A stretch of 64,000 nucleotides of DNA from HXMU1420-13 sp963691715 (GCA_963691715.1 OY829281.1:992001-1056000); one strand, 5' to 3'. Shown: positions 43,521-52,780, counted from the stretch's first letter. The notes: generated by a model not told the origin, from the letters alone. Numbers and translations: made by a program.

Positions 43521-45923
43521 ATGAAATTATCCTATAATTGGCTTAAAGAATTTATAGAATTACCACTGGATCCTCACCAAACTGCTGAAAAACTAACATT
43601 AATTGGATTAGAAGAAGAGGAAACCTATCAATTTGGAAGCACCCTCGACGGAGTAATTGTTGGTGAAGTTCTCGAAACCAAACAACATCCAAATGCCGAT
43701 CGGTTAAAAATTTGCAACGTAGACCTTGGAAATGAAGTAGTTCAAATCGTTTGCGGAGCTCCTAATGTAGCTGAAAATCAAAAAGTTCCAGTTGCCACTG
43801 TTGGTACTACCCTTCCAATAAAATTAGCTGACGGTACATTTCTAACCCTCAAAAAAGCAAAACTTAGAGGAGAAGAATCTCATGGAATGATATGCGCAGA
43901 AGATGAACTCGGTTTAGGAAAAGATCATGATGGAATAATGATTTTAGATCCTTCAGTTAAAGTAGGCACACCAATTTCTGAAATTTATGACCTTTATACC
44001 GATACCATCATAGATATAGCGGTGACTCCTAACAGACCTGATGCAACTGGTCATCTAGGCGTGGCAAGAGATTTGTCTGCTGCACTAGATATTCCTCTCA
44101 AAAAACCAGAAGTTAATATTTCAAAGTCTGTGACCAATGGTGATGACATTTCCGTTTCGATAGAAAACCAAGAGAAATGTCATCGTTTTGTTGGTAAAAT
44201 GATTAAAGGTGTTCAGATTAAAGAATCTCCAAAATGGCTGAAAAATAAATTAGAGGCTATCGGCTCACGACCAATCAACAATGTAGTAGACATAACAAAT
44301 TATGTTATGTTTGAGCTTGGACAACCTTTACACGCCTATGATTATGATGAAATTAATGAGAAAAAAATCATCGTAAAAGATTTTGAGCATGACATAGAAT
44401 TCGAAACTCTTGATCATCTTAAAAGAACATGCAAAGCAGGCACTCTATTTATTTGTGACGGTAAAGGGCCTGTTGGTATTGCAGGTATAATGGGGGGGCT
44501 TCACAGTGAAGTAAGTGATAACACAACCAATATATTTCTAGAAGGAGCTTACTTTGATCCTGGAACTGTGAGAAAAACTGCAAAAGCACAAACATTACAA
44601 ACGGACGCTTCTTATCGATTTGAACGAGGAGTTGATCCAAATAATCAGGCCTATGCAGTTGAACGTGCAGCCAAGTTAATTCAAGAAGTCGCAGGTGGTG
44701 TTGTTTCAAATGAACTGATTGATATACATCCAACAATTACTCAAAAAAAGGATATTACACTTAGGAAAACTTATTTAAATCGACTTCTTGGAACTCAACT
44801 AAGTATAGAAGAAGCCATTGCAATTCTAGATGGATTAGAACTCGAGATAAAAGAAAATAATAATGAATCTGTTACTTTCACTATACCAACCTTTAGACCA
44901 GACTTAGAGCGTGAAGTTGATCTCATCGAAGAAGTTGGTCGCTTATTTGATTACAATAAGATTGAATCACCTTGTAATGGCATTTATGTATCCACAGAAA
45001 AAATATCTAAATGGGAAATGCTCATGGAAGATGTGCGTAAATCGGGCGTTGAATTAGGGTTTAGAGAAATTTATACCAATTCTCTTATTTCTGAAAAAGA
45101 AGCACAACATTTTGGACCATTAGATTCTATGGTTGCTACGCTTAATCCATTAACATCCGACATGACAACCCTAAGACCATCTCTTCTTCATGGGTTCTTA
45201 AAGGCAACGGCATATAACTTCAACCGTCAAGCAACAAATGTTCGCTTTTTTGAATGTGGAAATATATTTAAAGTTGGAGAAAAGTCTTACCATGATGGAA
45301 TTAATGAGCAAACACATGTTCTTTTTGGACTAGCAGGATATAAATCAAAAGAACATTGGTCAGGAAAAGAAGTACTTTATTCCATCTTTGATTTGAAGAA
45401 AGATATTATTGGGTTTTTTACAAAATTAGGTATCAGTGGAGCTATTCAAGCTCAAGAAAATGACGGTGATTTGGTAGTTTCAATTGCTAAAAAAGAACTA
45501 GGTCGTTTACAAGCTGTAGACTCGAATCTCTTAAATGTATATGGGATAGAACTCCCTGTATTTATTGCTGAATTTTCGATCAATGCCATATCAACTGCAC
45601 TGCAAAGAGTAAAAGACAAAGGCTTTATTCCAATACCCAAGTATCCACCTTTTGAGTTTGATTTTGCGTTTATTGTTGATCAACAAATAACGGCAGGCAC
45701 ATTGATTAATGCCATTCGTTCTAATGCTGGAAAAACCCTCCAAAACCTTGATATTTTTGATGTTTTTGAAGGCGATTCAATTGGAAATGATAAAAAAAGT
45801 ATCGCTTTTCGGCTAAATTTTACTGATCCGAACAAAACCTTGAATATCAAAGAAGTAGAGCCTATTATTAATCGGATAATTAAAACGTTGGAAAAACAGT
45901 TCAGCGCTAAGTTACGAGGTTAA
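43521..45923 (+). CDS. pheT: Phenylalanyl-tRNA synthetase beta chain
   Basis: An 800-residue PheT, full length. It has an N-terminal EMAP-like RNA-binding domain (VGEVLETKQHPNADRLKICN), B3/B4 editing domain (RPINNVVDITNYVMFELGQP and GIMGGLHSEVS), B5 (FTIPTFRPDLEREVDLIEEV), the catalytic-like fold and a C-terminal anticodon-binding FDX-ACB domain (PPFEFDFAFIVDQQ). Edits Tyr-tRNA(Phe). A ZapB-like gene starts four bases after the stop. Confidence 0.97.
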   Translation: MKLSYNWLKEFIELPLDPHQTAEKLTLIGLEEEETYQFGSTLDGVIVGEVLETKQHPNADRLKICNVDLGNEVVQIVCGAPNVAENQKVPVATVGTTLPIKLADGTFLTLKKAKLRGEESHGMICAEDELGLGKDHDGIMILDPSVKVGTPISEIYDLYTDTIIDIAVTPNRPDATGHLGVARDLSAALDIPLKKPEVNISKSVTNGDDISVSIENQEKCHRFVGKMIKGVQIKESPKWLKNKLEAIGSRPINNVVDITNYVMFELGQPLHAYDYDEINEKKIIVKDFEHDIEFETLDHLKRTCKAGTLFICDGKGPVGIAGIMGGLHSEVSDNTTNIFLEGAYFDPGTVRKTAKAQTLQTDASYRFERGVDPNNQAYAVERAAKLIQEVAGGVVSNELIDIHPTITQKKDITLRKTYLNRLLGTQLSIEEAIAILDGLELEIKENNNESVTFTIPTFRPDLEREVDLIEEVGRLFDYNKIESPCNGIYVSTEKISKWEMLMEDVRKSGVELGFREIYTNSLISEKEAQHFGPLDSMVATLNPLTSDMTTLRPSLLHGFLKATAYNFNRQATNVRFFECGNIFKVGEKSYHDGINEQTHVLFGLAGYKSKEHWSGKEVLYSIFDLKKDIIGFFTKLGISGAIQAQENDGDLVVSIAKKELGRLQAVDSNLLNVYGIELPVFIAEFSINAISTALQRVKDKGFIPIPKYPPFEFDFAFIVDQQITAGTLINAIRSNAGKTLQNLDIFDVFEGDSIGNDKKSIAFRLNFTDPNKTLNIKEVEPIINRIIKTLEKQFSAKLRG

Positions 45924-45927
45924 GTTT

Positions 45928-46176
45928 ATGAATCAGCTGTCTCAACAATATATAAAGTTTAAAACCTTACTATCAGATATTGAAGAGGAAGTTCAATCCT
46001 TAAAGCAGCAGATAAAAGATTTAAAAAAAGAGAATACAAAATTAGTTGAAAAACTAGAGGACCTTCGAGGCAAACAAACTGATATCTTTTCAGCGATAAC
46101 AGAATCTGAAAGATTAGCCATGCGAGAGCAAGTAAAAGGCTTAATATTTAAGATTGATAACCACTTAAATGATTAA
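45928..46176 (+). CDS. Small coiled-coil protein, ZapB-like
   Basis: An 82-residue protein, almost wholly heptad-patterned from residue 8 to 52 (IEEEVQSLKQQIKDLKKENT, then KLVEKLEDLRGKQ), followed by a short helix. It sits four bases after pheT and two bases before zapA. ZapB in gammaproteobacteria is also an 80-residue coiled coil that binds ZapA, so context and size fit a ZapA partner. Direct homology to ZapB is not visible beyond the coiled coil. Confidence 0.72.
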   Translation: MNQLSQQYIKFKTLLSDIEEEVQSLKQQIKDLKKENTKLVEKLEDLRGKQTDIFSAITESERLAMREQVKGLIFKIDNHLND

Positions 46177-46178
46177 CC

Positions 46179-46472
46179 ATGAAATCAATAAAAGTCTCCA
46201 TACTTGGCAAACACTACCCTTTAAAAGTAGAGGCTTATGAAGAAGAAAACATGGTGCGGATTTGTAAGTTTGTAGATGAACGATTTCAAACCTATAGAAA
46301 CCAACTGGTAAAACAGTCGGAATCTACCGTAATGGTATTAGCTGCCTTAAGTATTGCAGAAGAACTATTCGAAGCTCGTGAACATAATTCAGATTCGTCA
46401 ATAGATGAAGACGCTATCCTAGAAAAAGTAAATACTAGCCTTGAGCGCCTTATTGAAGAAATAAGAAATTAA
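46179..46472 (+). CDS. zapA: Cell division protein ZapA
   Basis: A 97-residue ZapA. SIKVSILGKHYPLKVEAYEE (N-terminal beta hairpin), VRICKFVDERFQTYR and TVMVLAALSIAEELFEARE (start of the long helix) match the family. ZapA cross-links FtsZ filaments at midcell. It pairs with the coiled-coil gene immediately upstream. The pheT-zapA neighbourhood is common in Bacteroidota. Confidence 0.92.
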   Translation: MKSIKVSILGKHYPLKVEAYEEENMVRICKFVDERFQTYRNQLVKQSESTVMVLAALSIAEELFEAREHNSDSSIDEDAILEKVNTSLERLIEEIRN

Positions 46473-46499
46473 AATCTACCATATTCCAATCCCTATATT

Positions 46500-47318
46500 T
46501 TGCCCAACACAGTTAGTATTTTATTTATTGGAGATATTGTTGGCGATGCTGGTTTATCCATTACGAAAATGGCATTACCAAGCTTAATAAAAAATCATAA
46601 AGCTGATTTTGTAATCGCAAACGGGGAGAATTCACATGAAGGGCATGGAATAAATGAAGAAATAATAAAAACCCTTCATTCCATTGGTGTTCATGTAATT
46701 ACAGGTGGTGACCACTCTTTTGATAAATGGAAAGTTTTTCAATATATGAGAGAACACAAAACCATTCTTCGCCCTCTTAATTATCCTAAGGGTAATGCAG
46801 GGTCAGGTTATGGTATTTATGAAATTCCTGGCACAAAATTAAAAATTGGTGTTCTTAATATTCAAGGAAGAACGTTCATGAAATCCATCGACGATCCCTT
46901 TAATGCTGCTGATTGGGCTATTGATAAAATAAAAGAACAAACCAATATTATTTTTGTAGATATGCACGCAGAGGCAACGGCTGAAAAAGTATCTATGGCA
47001 TGGCATTTAGATGGACGAGTTTCTGCCCTAGTGGGAACACATACCCATATTCCTACTGGTGATGCGCGAATTTTCCCAAATGGTTTGGGTTACTTAACAG
47101 ACGCAGGAATGACAGGATCATACAATTCATCCTTAGGAATGGATAAAAAAGTGGCTATAAAACGGTTTGTAACAGGTGTGCATCAAAAATATAAAGCAGC
47201 TTCCGGTGATAATCATATATGTGGAGTTTTAACTAAAATTGATACCCATTCGGGGAAATGTGTTCACATAGAATCTATTATTTATCCAACTTTTGAACAT
47301 TCAACATTGAATGCATGA
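46500..47318 (+). CDS. YmdB-like metallophosphoesterase (TIGR00282 type)
   Basis: 272 residues from a TTG start at 46500 (no ATG in frame upstream). Ligand motifs: ILFIGDIVGDAGL, VIANGENSHEGHGI, VDMHAEATAEK and GTHTHIPTGDARIFPNGLGY with DAGMTG, typical of the YmdB/DR1281 family of 2',3'-cyclic nucleotide phosphodiesterases that affect RNA turnover and biofilm. The usual GNH loop reads GGDHSFD here: Asp replaces the Asn ligand. In many bacteria this gene lies beside rny (RNase Y); here lolD follows with a four-base overlap. Confidence 0.88.
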   Translation: MPNTVSILFIGDIVGDAGLSITKMALPSLIKNHKADFVIANGENSHEGHGINEEIIKTLHSIGVHVITGGDHSFDKWKVFQYMREHKTILRPLNYPKGNAGSGYGIYEIPGTKLKIGVLNIQGRTFMKSIDDPFNAADWAIDKIKEQTNIIFVDMHAEATAEKVSMAWHLDGRVSALVGTHTHIPTGDARIFPNGLGYLTDAGMTGSYNSSLGMDKKVAIKRFVTGVHQKYKAASGDNHICGVLTKIDTHSGKCVHIESIIYPTFEHSTLNA

Positions 47319-48007
47319 GCGAATCTTCTTTTATTTTAACAGCTAAGGATATTTACAAGTCTTACCAAACCTTGCAATCAGATCAACCTTTAGTTGTACT
47401 AGATGGGGTTTCGCTACAAATACCCCCAGCCAAGATAATAAGTATTGTAGGCTCAAGTGGAAGTGGCAAAAGCACTTTATTACATATACTTGGAGGCTTA
47501 GATAAAGCAGATTCTGGCGATGTGTTTTGGGAAAACTCAAATTTAGCCTCTAAAAGCTCGGATGACTTAGCAACATTCAGAAATGAAAATATTGGCTTTG
47601 TATTTCAATTTCATCATCTTTTACCCGAATTTACCGCTCTTGAGAATGTTTGTATGCCGGCTCTAATCGCTGGGATGGACATTAATGAAGCAAACGATAA
47701 AGCTCACGAGCTTTTAAAACGTTTTGGTGTAGAAAACCGATCTCAGCATCGCCCAACTCAATTGTCGGGTGGTGAACAACAACGTGTTTCAATGGCTCGA
47801 GCAGTGATGAACCAACCTGCTTTAATATTAGCCGACGAACCAACAGGAAACTTGGATGATAAAAACACAGAAATTATATTAGATCTTCTTTTCGAACTTA
47901 AAAATGACTATTCGGTGTCAGTTTTACTAATTACTCATGAAGAAGAAATTGCAAAACGATCAGATGAAGTAAGAGAAATAAAAAACGGTAAACTTACATC
48001 ACTTTAA
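47315..48007 (+). CDS. lolD: Lipoprotein-release ABC ATPase LolD-like
   Basis: A 230-residue ABC ATPase: Walker A GSSGSGKSTLL, Q-loop FVFQFHHLLPEFTALENV, signature LSGGEQQRVSMARAV, Walker B LILADEPTGNLD and H-loop LITHEE. FQFHHLLPEFTALENVCMPA is typical of LolD, which with LolC/E pulls mature lipoproteins out of the inner membrane. MacB-type ATPases look similar but read HxLLPxLTALENV less often. No LolC/E permease is in the window. It overlaps the YmdB-like gene by four bases. Confidence 0.85.
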   Translation: MSESSFILTAKDIYKSYQTLQSDQPLVVLDGVSLQIPPAKIISIVGSSGSGKSTLLHILGGLDKADSGDVFWENSNLASKSSDDLATFRNENIGFVFQFHHLLPEFTALENVCMPALIAGMDINEANDKAHELLKRFGVENRSQHRPTQLSGGEQQRVSMARAVMNQPALILADEPTGNLDDKNTEIILDLLFELKNDYSVSVLLITHEEEIAKRSDEVREIKNGKLTSL

Positions 48008-48009
48008 GT

Positions 48010-48040
48010 TTTGTATAACGCTAAAACAGCCTTATTTTTG
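48010..48040 (+). promoter_or_regulatory. Exact Bacteroidota-type promoter for the TPR protein
   Basis: TTTG at 48010-48013, a 19-base spacer, then TATTTTTG at 48033-48040: an exact match to TTTG-N19-TAnnTTTG. It begins three bases after the lolD stop, and the TPR gene start follows 36 bases after the -7 element. Confidence 0.82.
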
Positions 48041-48076
48041 GAATCTGTAAATTAATATTGAAATCGTAATTACATC

Positions 48077-48763
48077 ATGGCGAAACACCTTTCTAAGGAA
48101 GAATTACAAACGGATCCTTTACTTGAAAATGTAGCAAAGGCAACCACATTTTTTAATGAAAACAAAACAATTATACTATCTATAATCATTGGTATTACGG
48201 TAGTAGTAGGATCCCTAATCGGGTATAGATATTACTCCACGGAATTAGAACAACAAGCACAAGAATTGTTATCTATTGCTGAATCTTACTATTCTGAAGG
48301 GGATTATGACCGCGCTTTAAATGGCGACAGCTTTGAATTAACTTATGGTTTTTTAGCAATAGCCAATGATTTCTCTGGAACTGAAGCTGGAAATCTAGCT
48401 AATTATTACGCATCAGTTTCTAGCTTTAAAATGGGAGACATAGAAAATGCTCTCTCCTATTTTGAAAACTATGATGCTCCCTCCGGTATTTTAGGTGTTG
48501 GATCAATAAGTTTTTATGCAAGCATTTTAAAAGAAAATGGAAGTTTAGAGAAAGCTGCAAAAACGTTCTTAGATGCTGCTGCATGGAACGAGAATGAATC
48601 TACAAGCCCATATAATTTATTCCAGGCTGCAAAAACATATTATGAACTTGGTAATCTAGATACTGCGCAGGAATTAGCCACCCAGATTTTACAGAAATAT
48701 CCAAACAGCCCTGAAGCTACAGAATCAATGAAACTAGAGGGTATGATATCTGCTACGATGTAG
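48077..48763 (+). CDS. Membrane-anchored tetratricopeptide-repeat protein (YfgM-like)
   Basis: A 228-residue protein. A 30-residue cytosolic N-terminus is followed by one transmembrane helix (about 33-53, IILSIIIGITVVVGSLIGY) and a periplasmic part with TPR-like helical pairs (LLSIAESYYSEGDYDRAL; LANYYASVSSFKMGDIENAL; NLFQAAKTYYELGNLDTAQE). The design (short tail, single helix, TPRs) is that of YfgM/ancillary Sec chaperones. It is expressed from its own promoter. Confidence 0.8.
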   Translation: MAKHLSKEELQTDPLLENVAKATTFFNENKTIILSIIIGITVVVGSLIGYRYYSTELEQQAQELLSIAESYYSEGDYDRALNGDSFELTYGFLAIANDFSGTEAGNLANYYASVSSFKMGDIENALSYFENYDAPSGILGVGSISFYASILKENGSLEKAAKTFLDAAAWNENESTSPYNLFQAAKTYYELGNLDTAQELATQILQKYPNSPEATESMKLEGMISATM

Positions 48764-48801
48764 CATTATTGTATTTTCTAACAATAGCTCTTGATCTATA
48801 T

Positions 48802-49815
48802 TTACTTAAGATGCATATCCAAAAACGGTATGATTACTTCAAGTGCTGGGATAGCATGTGTATTAAAGCAGCTTTGTAAATACTCATTGCATCCACTATC
48901 AAGATATGCATGGTTGAATTGCTCAAAAACCTTCATTTCAATGGATTGTCCCGCTTCTTCCATCAAAGTTACATATGCTCTTATCATAGTCATTGGTGTT
49001 GTGGTATCTAAATCACCAACATGATGTAATTGAGGGGGTAACTTATATTCTTCAATGGTTGGAATATTATGATATGGTGATACGGCACGGTATCTTTCAG
49101 GATGTTCATTTAGATTAAAATCATCACCAAAAATTCCTCTTGGAGTAACCCCTGCCCAAGCCCAAAATCCATTTGCGGTGGTTTCAAATCCCGACATTGC
49201 TCTATCTAACATATTAAAAGCGCCGTAACTAATCACAGCTGCTTGAACTTTTAAACCATCCTCTACTGCAATTTCTTCTGCTGTTTTATTTTCTGGCATC
49301 CAAGAAGGAGTAAAACCAAATGAATTACCTTCAAATCCATCTGATTCAAGCATTCTTCCATGTGTTAAAACCATGGACGAAAGATGCCCGCCTGCACTAT
49401 CTCCTGTTATTCCAATTCTATTGGGATCTCCACTGTATTGTTCTATATGATGTTTAATCCAAAGCAAACTCCCAAATACATCTTCAACAATGCTATTTAA
49501 AGTAACTGTATTTTCAAGATCACCTAATAGACGATAATTCACATTGCATACCACATACTCTCTTTTTGTTGCTACATAACTAGCCATATCATCCATTATG
49601 GTTTCATTGTTGATTAACCAGCCTCCCCCATGCCAAATAACAAGCACGGGATAGTTCTCTTTAAGTGTTTGGGGTACATAAATGTCCATGGTGAGATCAA
49701 AACCATCGGGCGAAGCAAAAAGAATATTATCATATTTTTTTACATCATAAGGCTGTGCAATAATGAACTGCGATAACATCAAAATTTGAAAAATTGATCG
49801 TCCAAGTGTTTTCAT
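48802..49815 (-). CDS. Exported alpha/beta hydrolase (esterase, BD-FAE-like)
   Basis: 337 residues from the ATG at 49815, which gives a signal peptide ending IIAQ. A longer frame would run into the glycosyltransferase. HGGGWLINNE (oxyanion hole), ITGDSAGGHLSSMVL (nucleophile Ser), an Asp in HVGDLDTTTP and the His in FEQFNHAYLDSG make a complete catalytic triad of the hormone-sensitive-lipase/feruloyl-esterase type. It probably cleaves acyl or sugar esters in the periplasm. Two Cys near the C-terminus (DSGCNEYLQSCFN) could form a disulfide. The glycosyltransferase ends four bases upstream. Confidence 0.87.
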   Translation of the reverse strand: MKTLGRSIFQILMLSQFIIAQPYDVKKYDNILFASPDGFDLTMDIYVPQTLKENYPVLVIWHGGGWLINNETIMDDMASYVATKREYVVCNVNYRLLGDLENTVTLNSIVEDVFGSLLWIKHHIEQYSGDPNRIGITGDSAGGHLSSMVLTHGRMLESDGFEGNSFGFTPSWMPENKTAEEIAVEDGLKVQAAVISYGAFNMLDRAMSGFETTANGFWAWAGVTPRGIFGDDFNLNEHPERYRAVSPYHNIPTIEEYKLPPQLHHVGDLDTTTPMTMIRAYVTLMEEAGQSIEMKVFEQFNHAYLDSGCNEYLQSCFNTHAIPALEVIIPFLDMHLK

Positions 49816-49819
49816 ACTG

Positions 49820-51082
49820 TTAATAGTTGGTTTTATTTTTGTTTTTTTCTTCAATCCACTTACCCATGTATTTCGTAGCATTATTCGATTGATTTCGCAG
49901 CACTTCCCCAAAGTAATCAGAGGCGCGAATTTCCTGAATTCGCGCACATTTTATTTGAATATCAGCCCAAAAATTTGATGCCATTTTTGAAAACTTGAAC
50001 TGTTTAGAAATCAAAGAACTAATCTTTGATGTTTTCTCAATCCAATCTGACTTTTGTAGATAGATCTGAATAGCTTTATCAACCAATTCATGTTCATTAG
50101 CACAGATATAACCTGGCCATGTAGATGCCTCCCCCATTCCTTCAGCTCCAATTGGAGTAGTTAAGCTAGGTAGTTCTGCATGCATAGCATCTAACAATTT
50201 TCCTTTTTGCCCCGCACCAAAACGTAATGGGGCAAGCATTACACGATATGTTAGCAACGTATCATAAACATTATCTGCTCTTCCTTTTATTAAAAAACCA
50301 GATTTTTCATCGTGCAAAGAATATATTTTATGATTGGGATAGGCTCCATATATGTGAAGTTCAACATCTGGTAATCTCTTATGGATTTGAGGCCAAACAG
50401 ATTTTTTTAGATAAAAGAATGAATCGATATTTGGTGGATGTAGGAAATTACCAATAGTTACAAAATGTGTTCTGCATTCAAAGTTGATGGTAGAACCCAT
50501 GCGTTTAATTTCATCATCCCTGAGTAATAAAGGCAGATATAAAAGTTTAGTTTCGGGAATATTAAATTCAGATAATAATAATTCTATTTCAAATTCGGAG
50601 ATCATAATCGAAAAATCACATCGGATAATACTAGCAATTTCTCGGGCCATATTTTCATTCTTTAGATACGGATAACATTCAGTTATTGCATCTTTTCCAT
50701 CTTTAATACTTAATGATCGAGCTTTGCGTAAAAAATGTAGATCCTCTGTATCCAAGATTCGTATAGCAGATGGAGCCGCTTCTGCGACCCTCCATCCAAA
50801 TTGCTCTTCGATCATAAATCGATCAAACAAGACAATATCAGGATTTAAGTCTTTAACAAATCTATCGAACGTACTGCTATTGAGTTCAATTTCTTGCTCT
50901 TGAATTCCTATTTTCGACAGTTTCAAAGAATACTCACTCCGCTTAGCAGCAGAAGAAAATATAACTGAATACCCATTTTCTTTAAAAATAGAGAGTATTT
51001 GTAGCATTCTAGTCCCAGCTGCTGAGGATTTAGGCTCGGGCCATACTTTCCCGATTACAAGAAGTTGTTTGGAATTCTTCAA
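49820..51082 (-). CDS. Glycosyltransferase, GT-B fold (group 1/GT4-like)
   Basis: A 420-residue GT-B enzyme. It begins at a TTG (51082); the only nearby ATG is out of frame. An N-terminal Rossmann domain (LVIGKVWPEPKSSAAGTRML), a linker with ILDTEDLHFLRKAR, and a C-terminal nucleotide-sugar domain with FVTIGNFLHPPN, VELHIYGAYPN, VMLAPLRFGAGQKGKLLDAM (loop and acceptor-binding) and PIGAEGM follow. The 'PLRFGAGQKGKL..A' stretch is common in GT4 proteins of polysaccharide synthesis. Sugar and acceptor unknown. No other polysaccharide genes adjoin it. Confidence 0.85.
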   Translation of the reverse strand: MKNSKQLLVIGKVWPEPKSSAAGTRMLQILSIFKENGYSVIFSSAAKRSEYSLKLSKIGIQEQEIELNSSTFDRFVKDLNPDIVLFDRFMIEEQFGWRVAEAAPSAIRILDTEDLHFLRKARSLSIKDGKDAITECYPYLKNENMAREIASIIRCDFSIMISEFEIELLLSEFNIPETKLLYLPLLLRDDEIKRMGSTINFECRTHFVTIGNFLHPPNIDSFFYLKKSVWPQIHKRLPDVELHIYGAYPNHKIYSLHDEKSGFLIKGRADNVYDTLLTYRVMLAPLRFGAGQKGKLLDAMHAELPSLTTPIGAEGMGEASTWPGYICANEHELVDKAIQIYLQKSDWIEKTSKISSLISKQFKFSKMASNFWADIQIKCARIQEIRASDYFGEVLRNQSNNATKYMGKWIEEKNKNKTNY

Positions 51083-51682
51083 AGCATGAAAAAAATAAAG
51101 TATTACATCTATAAATAAGTTATCTGCAAAATAAACAAACTCTAAATATGGTATGAATTTTGAATAAAATCGTAAATCAAAATTTTAAAAGTTGTTCATT
51201 CAAGATAATTTATTTCATCAAGAACTATTTCAAAATGTATTCATTAGGTAGAGATCATGGATTCGCACAAAGATATAGTCTGGAATAATGATAAAGTGAG
51301 TAATAAAGCATATTTATATACAAATCAAAATTTACTATGCTACTGTTACCCTTAGTAGAATAGTATTTTATGGTATGTCATTATTAAATAGTTAGCTCTT
51401 AATCAAACCATGCTCCCCACACTCAGAAATTAATGCTAAGTTTGGATCTACATATAATAGATCCCTTTACTATATATCAGTTTCGAGATTATTTTCTAAT
51501 ATTTACTAACTTTTCTAGGCTCTGTCCAAGTAACCGAAAAGTCTTAACAATTATAATTAATTAAGAAAATCATTAAGCTTAATACAAGATTTTTATTATA
51601 AAATTACTCAATTATTATATATCAAAATATTTGTTTTCAAATTTCTATTTAAATTATATAATAAAAATATATAATTATTAAT
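51083..51682. other. 600-base non-coding, A/T-rich gap
   Basis: No ORF above about 35 codons with sensible composition was found on either strand. The stretch is very A/T-rich and includes several short A/T palindromic patches but no clear terminator, tRNA or repeat array. It separates the conserved block from the accessory region. Confidence 0.6.
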
Positions 51683-52029
51683 TTATTTTATGCGTTTTAT
51701 ATAATCAATTGCTTTTTTTGAGTAAAATTTTTGATCAGTATTGTTATAGATAAATATTAAAATTTCATTAAATTTATCTAATGATGAACACAAAGAAACG
51801 ATTCCATTTTGGAAAAAAAAAGAAAATGAATGAATAGGTAATTTTAAATTTTTCAATTTAATAACAGATACTAATTCATTTAGTAAAAATTTCTTTTTTT
51901 TGACAGTTATCCTAAATGGATGTGGAATTGCAATTATTCTAACCAAATATTCATTTGTAACAATAATTTCATACTTTGAAATATTTATGATAACAAAAAT
52001 AAGACTGTAGCATAGGATTAATATCATAA

Positions 52030-52037
52030 TAATAAAT
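52030..52037. repeat. Left copy of 8-bp target site duplication
   Basis: TAATAAAT directly abuts the left inverted repeat and is identical to 52773-52780. Eight bases is the usual IS1595-family duplication length. Confidence 0.92.
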
Positions 52038-52772
52038 GGGTCAAGACAACTTAAGGGATATTAAAATTCCATAAGTTGTTGTATGCCAATCCGTAATAAG
52101 TATATATACCGTTCACGAATTTCTGAGGCTAAATTCCGACAGATTCTACGCCTTTTTTGCCTAGATCTAACCGCGGTGCAGACCGCCGAACTCAGTGGTA
52201 TTTCTCGCAATTCAGTCAACAAACATTTAACAGCTATCCGCAGGCGTATCGCCGAGTTTTGTGAGTCCGAATCTCCATTTAGTGGACAGGTGGAAGTCGA
52301 TGAATCTTTGTTTGGTGCCCGACGAGTAAAAGGTAAACGGGGACGCGGTGCGTATGGAAAAGTATTGGTATTTGGACTCTACTAGCGTAATGGAAAGGTG
52401 TATACAGAGGTGGTGCCCAACGCCTCTAAAAAGACCTTACAGGCTATTATTAGAGGAAAAGTAGCCCTAGAAAGTGTGATTCATTCCGATGGCTGGCGAG
52501 GCTACAATGGGCTGGTGGACTTAGGGTATGCTAAGCACCTACGTGTGGATCATGGGCGCAATGAGTTTGCCACCTCCACAAGCCATATCAACGGAATAGA
52601 AGGCTTTTGGGGATTTGCTAAAACCCGATTAGTTAAGTGCCGGGGAATGCACCCCGCTACTTTTTACCTGCATCTTAAAGAGTCCGAATTCCGATTCAAT
52701 TATCGTAAAGAAAATATCTATCCAAAACTCTTATCTTTAATCCGAAACAACCCTCTTAAGTTGTCTTGACCC
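52038..52772 (+). mobile_element. IS1595-family insertion sequence (IS1016-like group), 735 bp
   Basis: Perfect 18-bp terminal inverted repeats (52038-52055 and 52755-52772, starting GGGTCAAGAC) bound one transposase frame. The ends are flanked by an identical 8-bp duplication (TAATAAAT). Size, TIR start with GGG, 8-bp duplication and transposase sequence all fit the IS1595 family, IS1016-like group. It has inserted into a small membrane-protein gene. Perfect ends and duplication suggest a recent event, but the transposase carries a nonsense codon. Confidence 0.93.
52083..52769 (+). pseudogene. IS1595-family transposase with an in-frame amber codon
   Basis: A 228-codon DDE transposase frame with TAG at codon 101 (52383-52385). 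An N-terminal helix-turn-helix (LDLTAVQTAELSGISRNSVN) precedes the catalytic acids: D73 in GQVEVDESLFGARR, D136 in VIHSDGWRGYNG and E173 in HINGIEGFWGFAKTR. The amber stands where relatives read Lys before the RNGKVY strand, so one A-to-T change would explain it. Without readthrough or suppression the first product lacks D136 and E173. The stop codon at 52767-52769 lies inside the right inverted repeat. Codon composition is more G/C-rich than in neighbouring genes, consistent with transfer. Confidence 0.9.
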
Positions 52773-52780
52773 TAATAAAT
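52773..52780. repeat. Right copy of 8-bp target site duplication
   Basis: TAATAAAT follows the right inverted repeat and matches 52030-52037. Confidence 0.92.

Noticed and set aside
46473..46499. Possible 6S RNA after zapA
   Set aside because: In several groups 6S RNA follows zapA, but only 27 bases separate zapA from the next gene, which is too short.
51240..51360. Short plus-strand frame beginning ATGGATTCGCAC in the 600-base gap
   Set aside because: It has about 33 codons, no ribosome site and no recognisable homology.
51510..51550. GGCTCTGT-like string as a possible IS end remnant
   Set aside because: Some IS ends look similar, but no second end, no duplication and no transposase fragment lie nearby.
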